NCBI GenBank assembly: GCA_025716815.1 | Contig: JAIXMN010000006.1 | Span: 1,178,001 to 1,242,000 of the forward strand | DNA from: Dichotomocladium elegans | Lineage: Eukaryota; Mucoromycota; Mucoromycetes; Mucorales; Lichtheimiaceae | Length of the DNA: 64,000 bases | Direction of reading: 5' to 3' | In this document: positions 24,601 to 36,178 of the stretch, in pieces | How positions within the stretch are numbered: position 1 is the first letter of the stretch | How the letters are laid out: the number at the start of each line of letters is the position of its first letter | The notes under the pieces: generated by a model | Seen by the model: the letters and a program-made list of their open reading frames with translations, nothing else | Database searches by the model: none | Told to the model about the DNA's origin: nothing | Made by a program: the position numbers and the translations under genes

Positions 24601-27600
24601 GGATAGAAGTGCATCCTCCAGTAGATGGAATGATCCCTATTAAAAATTAGTACTTATACATCTTTGTGGGATCCGAGTTCCTCACCGATGGTTTTATCTC
24701 GCTCGCAAGTTTGACGTTTGCTTTACTTGTTTCCGGACGCGCACAACGCAAGTTGAGATCACTCATGGCGAGAAGATATAAAAATTTTGTCGTCCGAGAT
24801 CTCAGTTTCTCACTTAGCATCTGCCCTTTCTGCATGTAATATTGCGCATGCTTAGCAGAGCCATTTGCCATGTAGAGCTGGCTAAGATGCATAAGACATG
24901 CATCCACTTTCTATAATTCGATGGGTGTGTCAGTTGGATATACCAATTGAAGTATCAATTCGTACCTCTGCAATTGCCCACTCTGACTCCTCGCATGTGA
25001 TATGTGACATGACAATTGCTTCTTCCTGTTCTTCCTTTCCCGTTTGATCATTAGTCATATCGGCTTGAAATGGGTCTTCAACGATGTTCGGAACCGCTTC
25101 CCTATCCTCTCGTTCCAATTTCAACGATGTATTACAGCTGCTGAGAATTTCGAGAGTCTTCTCACAGCTTCGGATGGCATCGTCAAGAGAAGATTGCTGA
25201 AATAAAGCGGTTAATTATTAAATCATAGAAAGCACTCTCACAAAGAACCTTACCATTAGTGCGGATAAAAAGGACATTACTAAGTGTGCGTCAGCCAGGA
25301 TCAGCTTTTGAGATATTTTTCGCCGGGTATGGTCTAGTTTGTCATTCGCACGAGCTTCCTTTATCGATTGCCACACGATCTGCGCTGAGTTGAAGATATT
25401 TTTGCTGGATTATGCAGAAAGTCAGTACTCCATTCTGCCTTTCATCTAATATTCTGCTGCTCACCTTCTTTCCAGGTCACCAAGCTTGGCCAAGTGGAGA
25501 GCATAAAAGATAATGTAGTACACCTCCGCCTCATTTGAGCACACCATTTGTTCAATAGCCGATTTTGCGATCGCAAATTCATTTGCTGCTTTGCCAGAAT
25601 ATCCAAGTTCATCATACAACCGTCCAATTCGTGTGCTAATAATAATAGAAGCTATTCAAAATATACTCGGTTGGTATGACTATACTTTTTCGTATGGATC
25701 CTCATGAATTACATTACCTGACACCTGGTCCGCTGCTTTGCGGAGCCCATTATTCAACTTCAGCATAAGGCGTAAGGTGATGATTTGGTAGATAGTTTGC
25801 CGTTGGACACCGAAGAAGTCGGTGAGCATGCGAAAGTGGTCATAAAGTTTATCAAAGTCGTCAATATGGCAGCGTAGGACTTTTATGTCAGTTTCTGACA
25901 TTGGATCTATTTGTTTTGTTAATGACGAATTGACTGCTTTGATATCCAATACACACCGGTTGCATTGTTATAAATCGTTCTAGCTTTTCGCAGAAGGATA
26001 CCCCAAAGTCGAAATGCAATTGAAAATGCCTTCGAGGATTCTTTGTCTCTGTCAGCATTGCAGATACCAAGCCAGGATTGAGACAAAGCCAAATAGTACT
26101 GTCGATAAGGAAGTAGATCGCTATCATTTCCGTAGCTTTCCTGGATATCGTAAGTTAGAAGATGTCCAGGTTACTATGGTTTAAGACAGTACCTTCGCCT
26201 GCAGGAGGTTGTTTGCCTCAAGTACGAGTTGAATCGCAGCGTTAGACACCGGTGAATTTGAGTTTTTTCCGCAAAGCTCGATACGCAATCGATCAAGCAG
26301 TACTCTAAAATGGAAATGAGCTCATGATGATGTGAGTGACCATATCCCTCACCTTGCCCTGCGTAATGGATATAACGAAGGTGTGTAGTATTGCATAAGC
26401 TTTTCAATAATGGTCGCTTGATGAATCCGACAATCAACTTGGAATGAATAGAGGGACAGCGTCCGAAGCTCGCATTCAAAAATGATGCATTTCTGCTCTT
26501 GCGTCAAATCATGTAGTTGCATCACATCGCTGGCGAAAGTAAGCATCTTCGGGTTTCCATCAAAGAGGGCCGCCCGTAAATAACGGTCAATCAGCTTGGG
26601 TATCAAAGGGTTCTGCTCAATTAGGCTGTACAGGCCTAATTGATCCGCTTTCTTTACAAAGGCGACAATACTTGATTTTGGAATCTTTTTCAACGCTGAA
26701 CGATGAGCTGTAATTGATTCCTAATATGCCGCGCATCCGTGTGAGTCAATGCATTAACCAATGTCAGGTAGCTATGTTACCTCAAAACGGCTGTCTTTCT
26801 TACAGCATGAGCCTAGTATCTCGTACCGTTTTGCTAACTGGAGACGGCCCGCTTCTGTTGTGACATACGGTAGCGATTTTTCGAGCATCGTGCAGGACTT
26901 GCGGAGAGGATAAATCGCATCTGCATAGAATCTTGCGTTGGCCAGAGCTGCACCAAACATGTAAAAGGCTCCGGATAACCAGCGATAGCCAGAGGAGTAG
27001 CCAAGTTCCTCACAAGCTTGCTGTCCCGTTGACAGGTCCTCGAACGCGGTAAACCACGTTTCTTCATCTTCGACTTGGAATTTCAATCGTGCCATTAGTA
27101 CCATCGTATCAACATATGCCATCATGACGTCGTTGGGTGATAGGCCTTGGTTTTGTTTCCCCTTCCATGACTGACAAACATCGTTGAGTCTATAAGGCAG
27201 AAAATGTGGTTGTATTCCTTACCTTTTTCTTGATTATTTGCAAAATAGTAGGGAGGATTTCTTTACAATTCTGCAAAACAGTGATCATATACGGTATATT
27301 GGCTCTGCTTTCTTGGATTGCAATATTAAGAGATCTTTCATGACTCGGTGATCGATGGCGAACAGGTATCTGATCACGTAGTTTCTTTGTCTTTCTCTCC
27401 ATAAAACCGAAGAAGTGATTACAGCTTTGGCGGAATTTTACTATAGCCTTGTACATACTTAGAAGCGCTTGATCGCTGTGTTCAATTTGTGATCTGCTCT
27501 GTTCAGTTATTGAAATAACTACATCCAGATGTGCGCTCGCTTCTTCCAAACTGGTGCTTATATCGGTCACTATATTTCAAAGTATCAGTATGGTTTGGCC

Positions 27601-29286
27601 ATAGTCAACTATTTATTACATACATGTATGCCTCGAAACTAATCGGTCCAGCTGGACAGCAGCGAGAGATAGCTTGGCGGTCGTGGCGAATGCAACATGA
27701 AAATAGCTATATTTCGTAGATTCTGAGAGAAGTGCTCGGAGCGGCTTGAACATGGATGTATAGGCGAAGTATTCACTATTGTGGTTTTTTGCCTAGAATT
27801 CATGGTTAAGACACTACACATTACAGCAAATATTTATGACATATCATACCTTCCGGGATACATATGCATAATACTCACACATCGTGAAGTAAGCATCGAG
27901 ATCGGATATGAGAGAAACGTCGGGTTCAAAGTCCTCAATAAATTCGCCACAAGTGTCCTCAAGATAGACATAGTCCACTAAAGAAAAAGTCAGCATTCAA
28001 ATAACATCCGGATGTATTGTCTAACCTGGATCATCAGATTTCTCGTAAGAAACACCTAGTTGGATCATGCGGTTGCAAAGCGATTTAATAGATTGAGTGC
28101 CTGTGTATTTGAGCGCCCTCAGCATTTGGGCTTGTAAAACAAAGTAACGCAAGGATGCACCATCTAGCGAGACAGCACTCAGTGTTAATTTGCAACGCCT
28201 GGCAGATTGTCACTAACCTCCTGTAGGTAACTTGCAAGAGGCACGTGACAGTTGCCTATATAGAGTGTCAAAGTATTTTTTTGCCAATGCTTCATCGATA
28301 TTCCGAAGGTGAATACACCAATCTACGAAATTTCCCGGATTTGCTAACAGTGCCGGCAAATGCTATGAAAATATGAGACAAGTTCGTGCTTTCGTAATTC
28401 TGACTTTCCTTACCCAAATTAGCCGGCCATCCAAGACTTCGATCCAGCATCGTAATGCATTCATTTGACACGACAGAATAAGTAGGATTGTTGACTGATC
28501 GTTTATGCTTTTGTCGAACGTGAAACTGAAAAGGCCGCTGTATTTTTCCAAGATGACATCTTCATGTTGGCTGAATAATAACGATGATCCGCCAGGCGTT
28601 TCGGATACGACTGAGCGAGATATCGGTTTTAGTGAAGCATCGTTTACTCGATTCGGGGATTCACACAAAGGACTTCGATTGATATGTGATGTGCCAGGTT
28701 CAGGCTCATTTTGCTCCAGAGCCCCTGCATTTCCGCTCACTTGATCTTTGAAAGTCGCATTCTTACTACGGGCCTTTGTAAACATCAGCAGGCTCTTCCT
28801 CAATGCGCATAGTTCATCGAGGGCACGGGCGTACTATTTTTGCGATGAGGGAATGGTCCACAGTAATCCAAGTTGACTTACTTCTTTCAAGTCTACAATT
28901 TTACTGATTAGATTAGACATCAGTTTTTCCAGATCGAGCGGTTTTAGGGTTGTAAAGGCGTTCATGTGCTCCAATGCTATGAGCGCGTATTTTGCTGTGG
29001 AAATCAGACAGTTTACGACTGTGTTGTACTGGCTCTGGGGAAGGTCTCCTGGATTCTTCAGATTTCGTAGCGATTCGATGTTTTGATTCACGACTCTCAT
29101 TGCGAAGGGTGCTAATCGCGTTGTCAGAGCCTTCAATTGAGCCCGTGTGAGATTTGTTGGTCTGCTTGTGTTTGTCGAAGTTTCGAAGGGTTTTAGTAAA
29201 GTTGCTCGGACAATGAAGGCGAGATCATCTGTGCATTTGGAATAACTTTTGAGAGAAGATAGCAATTCGGCAGTTGAGGGTGGCAT
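21606..29286 (-). CDS. ESP1: Separase (caspase-fold cohesin protease)
   Basis: Separase cleaves the cohesin kleisin subunit at anaphase onset and is held in check by securin. The C-terminal peptidase C50 domain is clear: FGHSAGQ with catalytic His (codon 22034-22036) and MGCSSGSL with catalytic Cys (codon 21956-21958), followed by the block LASPAVVANLWDVTDKS. Just upstream is HVILIPDKHVYMLPLESL (about 22420-22475), also typical. The rest is a very long helical N-terminal part spread over more than 20 small exons, starting at ATG 29286..29284. Stop codon at 21606-21608. After intron removal the protein should be near 2000 residues, in line with Cut1 and human separase. The gene is divergent from COG6 with only 170 bases between the two ATGs. 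Individual exon borders were not all fixed. Confidence 0.93.
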
Positions 29287-29456
29287 GGTGGGTAGAGCGG
29301 GTGTTTATGTAATGTTAGAGAGGGAAAGGGAGGGAAATTGAAGGAACAGGAACAAACGCGTCAAGATGCCCCGATTTCTTAATTTGGAATAAAAAAGGGA
29401 TCTGAGCCGCGTACGTCGTGCGGCCAGAACACCAGCTCAACAACGGTTCATAAATA
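29287..29456. promoter_or_regulatory. Bidirectional promoter between separase and COG6
   Basis: The two start codons face away from each other with 170 bases between them, so the control elements of both genes must overlap or sit back to back. A purine-rich block (about 29310-29340) lies near the separase start. No specific factor site was assigned. Confidence 0.6.
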
Positions 29457-32214
29457 ATGACAGACTTAGAGGCTGCGTTAACAACTGAAGGCCAGCAGCA
29501 GCTCTCCATTACGAACAAACCGAATAAGCTTCTTGCATCAAAACTGAACAAAATTCTTGGTGCTTCGGCCTCAGATGATGTGAAAATCAAAACGGCTCTG
29601 ACATCTCTGTCGAACATTCCTGGTCTGGATGAGACAGAATTGAGACGCAATCTTCGAGGAACGATCGAAAAAAAAGAAATTGAAGCGAATAAAAAGTTTT
29701 TGGAAGCATTTGGACGCGTGGTAGAGGTACAGCTAAACGGCGAACAGAAAAGCATGAGATAAGCCGATAACACGTTCCAAAATTAAGCAATTAGATGCAC
29801 TTGAGACAGAGGTTTCCTATATGGGGGAAGTATGCAAGGCCATGAAAGAAAAGCTGGATCAAGCCAGTAATCAAACGGCCGAAATGATTGAACAAGCGCA
29901 TAATCTGCAGGATCGAAGGTAGGGAGTGCAGAGGATCAAGAACGAGGCTTCCGCCTCAACTGCGATTTATGCAAACTCATTGGTGTACATCAGTCTGGCG
30001 TGTGATACGCAGATCCTTATCGTAGATCAGTTTCTTGCCAAGTTTACCCTCAGCCAGAGGGAGATTGACGTCTTGTGTATCTCTTCGCTTCCTATTGATG
30101 ATGAGTTCTTTGCGGCATTGGATCACTTGAAGCAGATTCATCATGACTGTAGGGTATTGCTGATGACAAAAAACCAACAGGCAGGGTAAGCAATGCATGT
30201 ATCGATTGGATTAAAACGAAGGCAGCTGAATTTTCTGGATAGACAGGAAATTATGGAATCAATGGCATTACATCAAGAAACCGCTTATGAAAAGTTATAC
30301 CGGTGGACTCAATATGAAAGTCGATCATCCTTTGGACGGGATAGTATCGAAGTGAGCAATCTAATGACCAAGGCTCTCCATGCACTACGACATAGACCGG
30401 TTTTATTCCAGTGAGTCGTATCGAAATTTTAACATACGCATCCATCTTACAAAGGCTCTACAGGACGATTCTGGATGAATTGGCGGTAGCGCGTCGAGAG
30501 GCCATTGCGCGCGCATTCATCACTGCGCTTACGCGTGGAGGACCTGGGGGAACGCCACGGCCTATCGAGCTACAAGCTCACGACTCCCTTCGATATATTG
30601 GTGATATGCTTGCCTGGATTCATCAAGCATGTGCAAGTGAAAAGGAAATGCTTGAAAGTTTGTTTCAAACATCCCCAGGAGCACGAATTACTGGTAACTA
30701 CGATAGTTGTAAGCATTTGCTATATACCCTAATCTAGACTTATAGCCAAAACCGATAGCACGGACGAGATAAATGCGGAACAGGCCCATTCTATAATTTA
30801 TCTAAAGGACGCCATCAATGATTTGCTGGATTACGCTATGGAAGGAACTTGTAGGCCCCTCAAGGTAAGTTAGCACGACATTTCTAGTGTGACAATCTTA
30901 CTACAGCTAATGATGTTACGATTTTGGTATCTATAGACACGTATGGAACAAGTGCTTGTTCTACAACCAGGGGCAATCACATCATACCGCGTTGCCAACT
31001 TGATTCAATTTTATGCAATCATAGTTGGAAAACTTCTTCGAAAAACCGCTGCCTTGTCAAAACTGTTATATGAGTAAGCCAATTCACTGGCTATGTCTAT
31101 ATCAGGAATCTGAAACCAGCATATGCAGTCTTACAGATATGGCGTACAAATACTTTTTCCGCACGATCAATGCACAAGCTGAACGACTCTTGCAATCAGC
31201 CGATGTGAGGACGATAAGAGCCCAGTATTTTTTTCGGAAAGCCTGTTTTGTTAAACTTTTGATCGTATATGATCCATTAGCCTCCTTCTCGTGAATTGAC
31301 CATATCGCCGGTTGTTAGGGACATGACGCTCCAGCTGGTAGGAGGCATACCCTAGGTACTCATTGCTTCTGCTTATGATGCATTTATTTTGCAGAAAGAG
31401 ATCCTTTCTTCGTACGACTCTTCTCTGGTGGTAGCGGCGGGCGCAACAGAGGGTATCTCTGAGTTCAACTTTGGAGAAACGCTTGACGCACTGGTAGATC
31501 CGCTTTTGCAAATGTGCGATGTCTCTGTGCGAAAGTTCAACGAAGTTGAGCGTGTAGTTTACATGGTGAATTGTATATATCATATCGAGGTAATGTAGTC
31601 GTAGAGTAGCATTCTTATCTGGAGGTGTCGCGTCCTAAATTCCCTTACGGTTGGTGTTAAGACTGCGTTGGCGCCGTATTCATTCACGGAGAAAAAGCGA
31701 GAGAATTTGCACGAACGCATGAGTGGACTATTGGAGGAGCTCGCTACTGAGCAGGTGAGCTGGATACATCTGTTATTTATATATCTACTAATTCTATGCG
31801 CAGTACGAGGGGCTGTTGAAACAGTCCGGATTGTTTGATATAAACAAAGCCATTATTGAAAGAGACCCGGAGGTACCTTGCAAAGGGATTCTGATGCTTA
31901 CGATCTCATAAATCCGTCCATAGGTCCCATTGTCGAAAGTTTCACGTATGGACACACGAACGCTCTCCAACGCTCTTTCAAGCTTTGACTCCTTTTTGAT
32001 CACTGTTAGCGCAGGATCATCGCCCCACCTCCGCCGTTTGACCAGCTCGCAACAGTCACACCAGGTTCAAGACCATGCGATTCGCTTACTGCTCGATGCG
32101 TACAAACGCATTTATGTTGCGGTTGAGGATCCGAGAAACGAATACGAAAATCCCGATCATATTTTACCTCGGACAATCGAAGAAATGGAAGCCATCTTTT
32201 CATTTGCACTATAA
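29457..32214 (+). CDS. COG6: Conserved oligomeric Golgi complex subunit 6
   Basis: COG6 is part of lobe B of the COG tethering complex, which captures retrograde vesicles at the Golgi. Exon 1 (from ATG 29457) carries the family N-terminus ([17 protein letters not shown] and a following charged helix). Later exons give the coiled-coil block (about 29790-29920), a [19 protein letters not shown] helix at 30070-30115, and the diagnostic [18 protein letters not shown] at 30560-30615. The C-terminal helices end at TAA 32212-32214. About nine introns are needed (for example around 30722-30745 and 31370-31394). Size and order match the family. The neighbour separase has no known functional link. Confidence 0.92.
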
Positions 32215-32312
32215 ATATCGTACATTATCTATGCTTTAATTATTTGATGTACTGTGCGTAATCCAAAATCTTGGCAATCAATCAATAGCGTTTTATGACA
32301 TGTCAACGGTAT

Positions 32313-34071
32313 CTACCGATGGTTTGATGAATCGATGGAAAAAATAGATGGGGCAGTTGGCTTGGGTAATCCTTCATTGCGCGGATCTTCAGGGTCCATG
32401 ACCGGTTTGGCATCGCTCCCGGCTTTGTTATACGCCAATACACCTTGATGCCTCCAATGATAAGGGATGAGTTTGGCATTGTCCCACATTGCTTTCGACC
32501 ATTCTACAGGGCCCAGGCGCTGAATGGATAGCAGGACAGCTGAAACCAGGCCGGTGAGAAAACCGATACCATCGTTGGAAAACGCTAAGATTGCGCCCAT
32601 GGTAATCAACAAAAGTGTCCAATTCTCACGCTGTCTCCATTCCTCAGTGACGCCATTATTTACTGTCCGGACAGCTGAACCTAATTCTATGGCCGAAATA
32701 AAAAGCATGACGCCCAGGATCGATTGCGGGAATAGCTGCAGAAGCCCCACCAGGGAGCTTCCAAACAGGATACCGAGAAAAAGCTTACATACGCCGAGGA
32801 AGATGACAGAGACCTCAGACCGTGCCCCGAAACGATATTGTCCCGCAAGACCTCCTGAACCATGACTGTCGATTGAGCGATAGTAAGAATACGTGTAACT
32901 AATATCCTCAACCTTCGAGTTAGAGATTACCAGACAGGCATGCTGCCAAACCAGCAGCCAATGAGGTTGATGGCCCCGACACTCATCGCAACGGATGAAG
33001 TAGTAGCATGACGATCTGGAAAGAGATCATCAATAAGGGCACAAAGCGCAATAACTGAATTGAGCGCCGTCAATGGAACCTGACCCAGACCAGCATTCAC
33101 AACACCATCACGGAACTCCTCAGGGGTTGGGTGGATGATGGTATCTGGATAATGCCCACCAGCAATCGGATGATCCAAGTCCGAGTCATTATCCGTAACA
33201 AACATTCGAATGAGCGCAAATATGAGACCGATGATGAAGAGAATCAGCGCACTTGGTATCCGTGTTCGGTAGCAGAGGATGACGAACATAAAGGATAAGA
33301 GCACCCAGACATTGTTATCTGCCCAGTTATCTGCAGTGATTGTCCATTGGAGACCTTTAACAAGGTCGTATGCCTTCTTGATAAGTGAGCCTGCCGCACC
33401 AAGTTGAATACCTATTTACACGCCCCCACTAACATAGTTCAGTCATGTGTCGACTCATGTGTAACCCTTTTCAAGCACATTACCTCGAACAATCGCCACA
33501 GGAGTGTACGAGCCAATCAGATGGATGGTACGGGTTGCGCCCAAGAAAAATACAATAGCAGAACAGCCTATAAATGGATTTTACTTGATCACGCGCCCCG
33601 TCCATCAATTCGCACGCTCTCCCGCCAGACTTACCTAGACCTGCAGACATGTTTTCCCCGATTGTCATCTTGCTGGCCAACACGGTGGATGCAATAGCTA
33701 AAGAATTGGTCCCAGGATCAATCCCTGTAAAAGTAACGATTGCGGTATCCCGGGCACATTGTCTTGCCTTTCATTGGTTGTACGCACATGGGAACTTGGA
33801 ATATGAGACCAGACAAAATATTCCATATACCACAAAACCAAAGCGTGCTCGTCAAATTAATCTGCCCGCCGATAGCCAGGGAAACCATGATTGGTAGCAG
33901 CGTGCCAAGATCACCTAGACTACCGGATATCTGCCGCAATGAAACGGAACAAGGTAAGAATGCGCAAAAACTTTTTGCACATGTCTATCTCACCTCATGT
34001 AGATTGATGTTTGCTACTATTCTTTGACCAGTGCGCTGGGGCCAGGAATCCATCCATTGAAAATTGACCAT
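32313..34071 (-). CDS. MOT1-type molybdate transporter (SulP-related membrane protein)
   Basis: This multi-pass membrane protein should take up molybdate for molybdenum cofactor synthesis. The ATG is at 34071..34069; exon 1 is hydrophilic. Exon 2 begins with the signature SGSLGDLGTLLPIMVSLAIG, the first MOT1 motif. The second signature is GLGQVPLTALNSVIAL (about 33050-33097), followed by the GCWFGSMPVCHGSGGLAGQY block, whose Cys codon is split by an intron (about 32857-32933). Hydrophobic helices recur throughout. Reading VQPMKAIAS requires an intron at 33698-33777 with a GC donor (GCAAGA) and AG acceptor. Stop at 32313-32315. The C-terminal tail of about 35 residues is hydrophilic. The protein contains no STAS domain, as expected for MOT1. 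Confidence 0.88.
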
Positions 34072-34731
34072 GCAGAAAAAAAAGAGATTTTTTTTGTTCC
34101 GGGTGTATTCTCAAACCCCTTAATTTTTATAAGGGCGCTGTACGCATGACTAAACTCTCCGCTAATAGTCACACAGAAAGATTCGAGAAAAGATGGCGTA
34201 ATATGGTTCGACTATAGTCCACAATCCTAGGTCAGAGTCGCATACCAATCCTCAGGTTTAAACAACACTTGAGGATTTCTCCAAACGCTATTACCTGACA
34301 GTTATTTTGCGCTTATAATCCAATGAAATCATGTGTATAGTCTCCTGCGTGGCTCTACTTTCAGTGTTGATTCCGATATTCTCGTAAATGTTAACCCGCG
34401 AACCAAAAGAGAGGATAAGCTGCTCTCACAGATTCAACCGCTGGTCAGAGAACGCACACCCACATCTATACCGGACGGGATCCTCTCATGACTGGCTTCT
34501 CTGTAATTTTAAGAGAATATGTCTTTAAAATAGGATACCTGTAAGTCCCTTTGCAATTATATTTATTTTTGAATACATCAGTTGAAACTACGGAAAGCTG
34601 ATCTCGGCAGTGTGAAAATGGTATTATCAGTAGGAAGCACTCCGCTTATCGCGGGTATTTCCTATTTGATATAACAAACAATTATGATGGTGAAAGAATG
34701 GTTGTACAGATACAAAGATAGGATTTTCTTA
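34072..34731. other. Intergenic, nothing recognised
   Basis: 660 bases between the MOT1 start and the LRR stop codon; both genes are on the minus strand. It includes an A/T-rich run near 34075-34100. It should hold the MOT1 upstream region and the LRR gene 3' end. No further gene or repeat was seen. Confidence 0.45.
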
Positions 34732-36021
34732 TCACTGCTGCTCCTCCATGAATCGCTTCCAAGCAACTTCGAGGTCTCCACGTTCCGCTTGAAGCCGCGC
34801 GATCGCCGCTTCCCATGACTCCACATCCTCCTCCTTGGCATTACCGCCCATCTCGAGAAGTCGCAGCCGTGGTACATCATTTCGAAGCAGTACCTGAACA
34901 ATCCCTTCCAGATCTTTAACCGTGATGTTGTTACAGCCAACGTCGAGTGTTTCGACACCGCTAGACTGCAGACACGGTAGTGAGTCCGGCAAACCATTGA
35001 CCTTGTTATTGAAGAGGCTAAGATGGCGAACCGGCGAGCCCAGAAGCGCACCAAAGCCTTCATATCCCACCAGATTGCCACCTAAGTCCAGTCGTTCTAG
35101 ATGCTGCATTCCCTGCGCCAGCCATACAGCGCCTTCATCCCCAATCTTATTGTTCCGCATCCGTAGTTCGATTAAGCCGCCCTGGCACATATCTTTTACT
35201 GCTACAGTCTCGATCCCATTCTCATCCATCCAAAGGCATTGAAGCGCCCGATTCGTCTTGAGTGCCAGCGATGTTTGGCGCGCCAAATGGTTGCCATGCT
35301 CCGAACGGGCGGTCTTTACATCGTTTGCATCGTCGGTGTCCGGTCGATCTTCCGTTGTGACACCCACCAGTTTGAGACTGATGAGATGCGCATTTTCCGC
35401 CAGAGAAGCCATTAGATCTCCAGCACCTTCCATAAGTGGGTTATATGACAGATCAAGTTCGTGAAGCTTGTTAAACGAGAGTTGCTGAGCGCCAGACGCG
35501 CCGATCTTGTTCTCCGAAAGATTCAGAATCTCCAAATGACCAAGGCCGTTCAAGCCGAGGACAGCACCATCAGTAAGATTGTTCCGCGCGAGGTTGAGCG
35601 AACGAAGTGATGCATTCTTAGCAAGACTTGGTGTAAGAATAGCGAGAGAGGCGTCGTCAAGCCCCTTATTTTCCATGTCAAGATGGCGTAGACCTTCATT
35701 GACAGCAAGACCTTCCCCTAAGATGGCAAGTAGCTCTTTAGACTGGCCAAGATCGGGCGTTCCGACATTAAGTCTCTCTAAGGTATCATTTAGCGTCAAT
35801 GCCTCGCTCAGTTGCTCCATTGTATCAGGTGTTAACGAGTGTCCTGAGCAGTAAAGTTCGCGCAAGGTAGTGTTATGTGCGACTGCTCCAAAAAGCTTCT
35901 TAAACTCGTCTTGCGATACTCGGCGAATACTGAGAATGTGCAAAGAGGTCAATGCTGGATCGTTTTCTTCGAGCTGCTTGATCCATCGCTCGACTGCACC
36001 GTCATTGCTTCCCCACACCAT
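34732..36021 (-). CDS. Leucine-rich repeat protein, RNase-inhibitor / RanGAP-like
   Basis: A 429-residue intronless frame made almost entirely of LRRs of the ribonuclease-inhibitor type, with repeats such as LRSLNLARNNLTDGA and LEILNLSENKIGASGA. The family forms curved scaffolds that bind protein partners; RanGAP1 is a well-known member, but the catalytic Arg region of RanGAP was not recognised, so no enzymatic role is claimed. ATG 36021 is the only ATG near the N-terminus; upstream in-frame codons exist but begin with TTG. The C-terminal segment is a charged helix. The lack of introns is unusual beside the intron-rich neighbours. The start faces away from that of MEX67, 157 bases away. Confidence 0.82.
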   Translation of the reverse strand: MVWGSNDGAVERWIKQLEENDPALTSLHILSIRRVSQDEFKKLFGAVAHNTTLRELYCSGHSLTPDTMEQLSEALTLNDTLERLNVGTPDLGQSKELLAILGEGLAVNEGLRHLDMENKGLDDASLAILTPSLAKNASLRSLNLARNNLTDGAVLGLNGLGHLEILNLSENKIGASGAQQLSFNKLHELDLSYNPLMEGAGDLMASLAENAHLISLKLVGVTTEDRPDTDDANDVKTARSEHGNHLARQTSLALKTNRALQCLWMDENGIETVAVKDMCQGGLIELRMRNNKIGDEGAVWLAQGMQHLERLDLGGNLVGYEGFGALLGSPVRHLSLFNNKVNGLPDSLPCLQSSGVETLDVGCNNITVKDLEGIVQVLLRNDVPRLRLLEMGGNAKEEDVESWEAAIARLQAERGDLEVAWKRFMEEQQ

Positions 36022-36178
36022 ATCTGCAATTTTATTTTTGAAGAGAGGACGTGTAAAAATGCGTGCGTAAGAGGAAAGAGCGTTGCAACAAATATTTTTG
36101 ATGAAAAAGTTCAATAAAGCCCGCAAAAAAAATCTTATTTTCTGCTAGCAGTTTCTTTTGGTCCTCGATTTGTCGCCA
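36022..36178. promoter_or_regulatory. Divergent promoter between LRR gene and MEX67
   Basis: 157 bases between the two start codons on opposite strands; both upstream control regions must lie here. No specific element was recognised. Confidence 0.5.
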
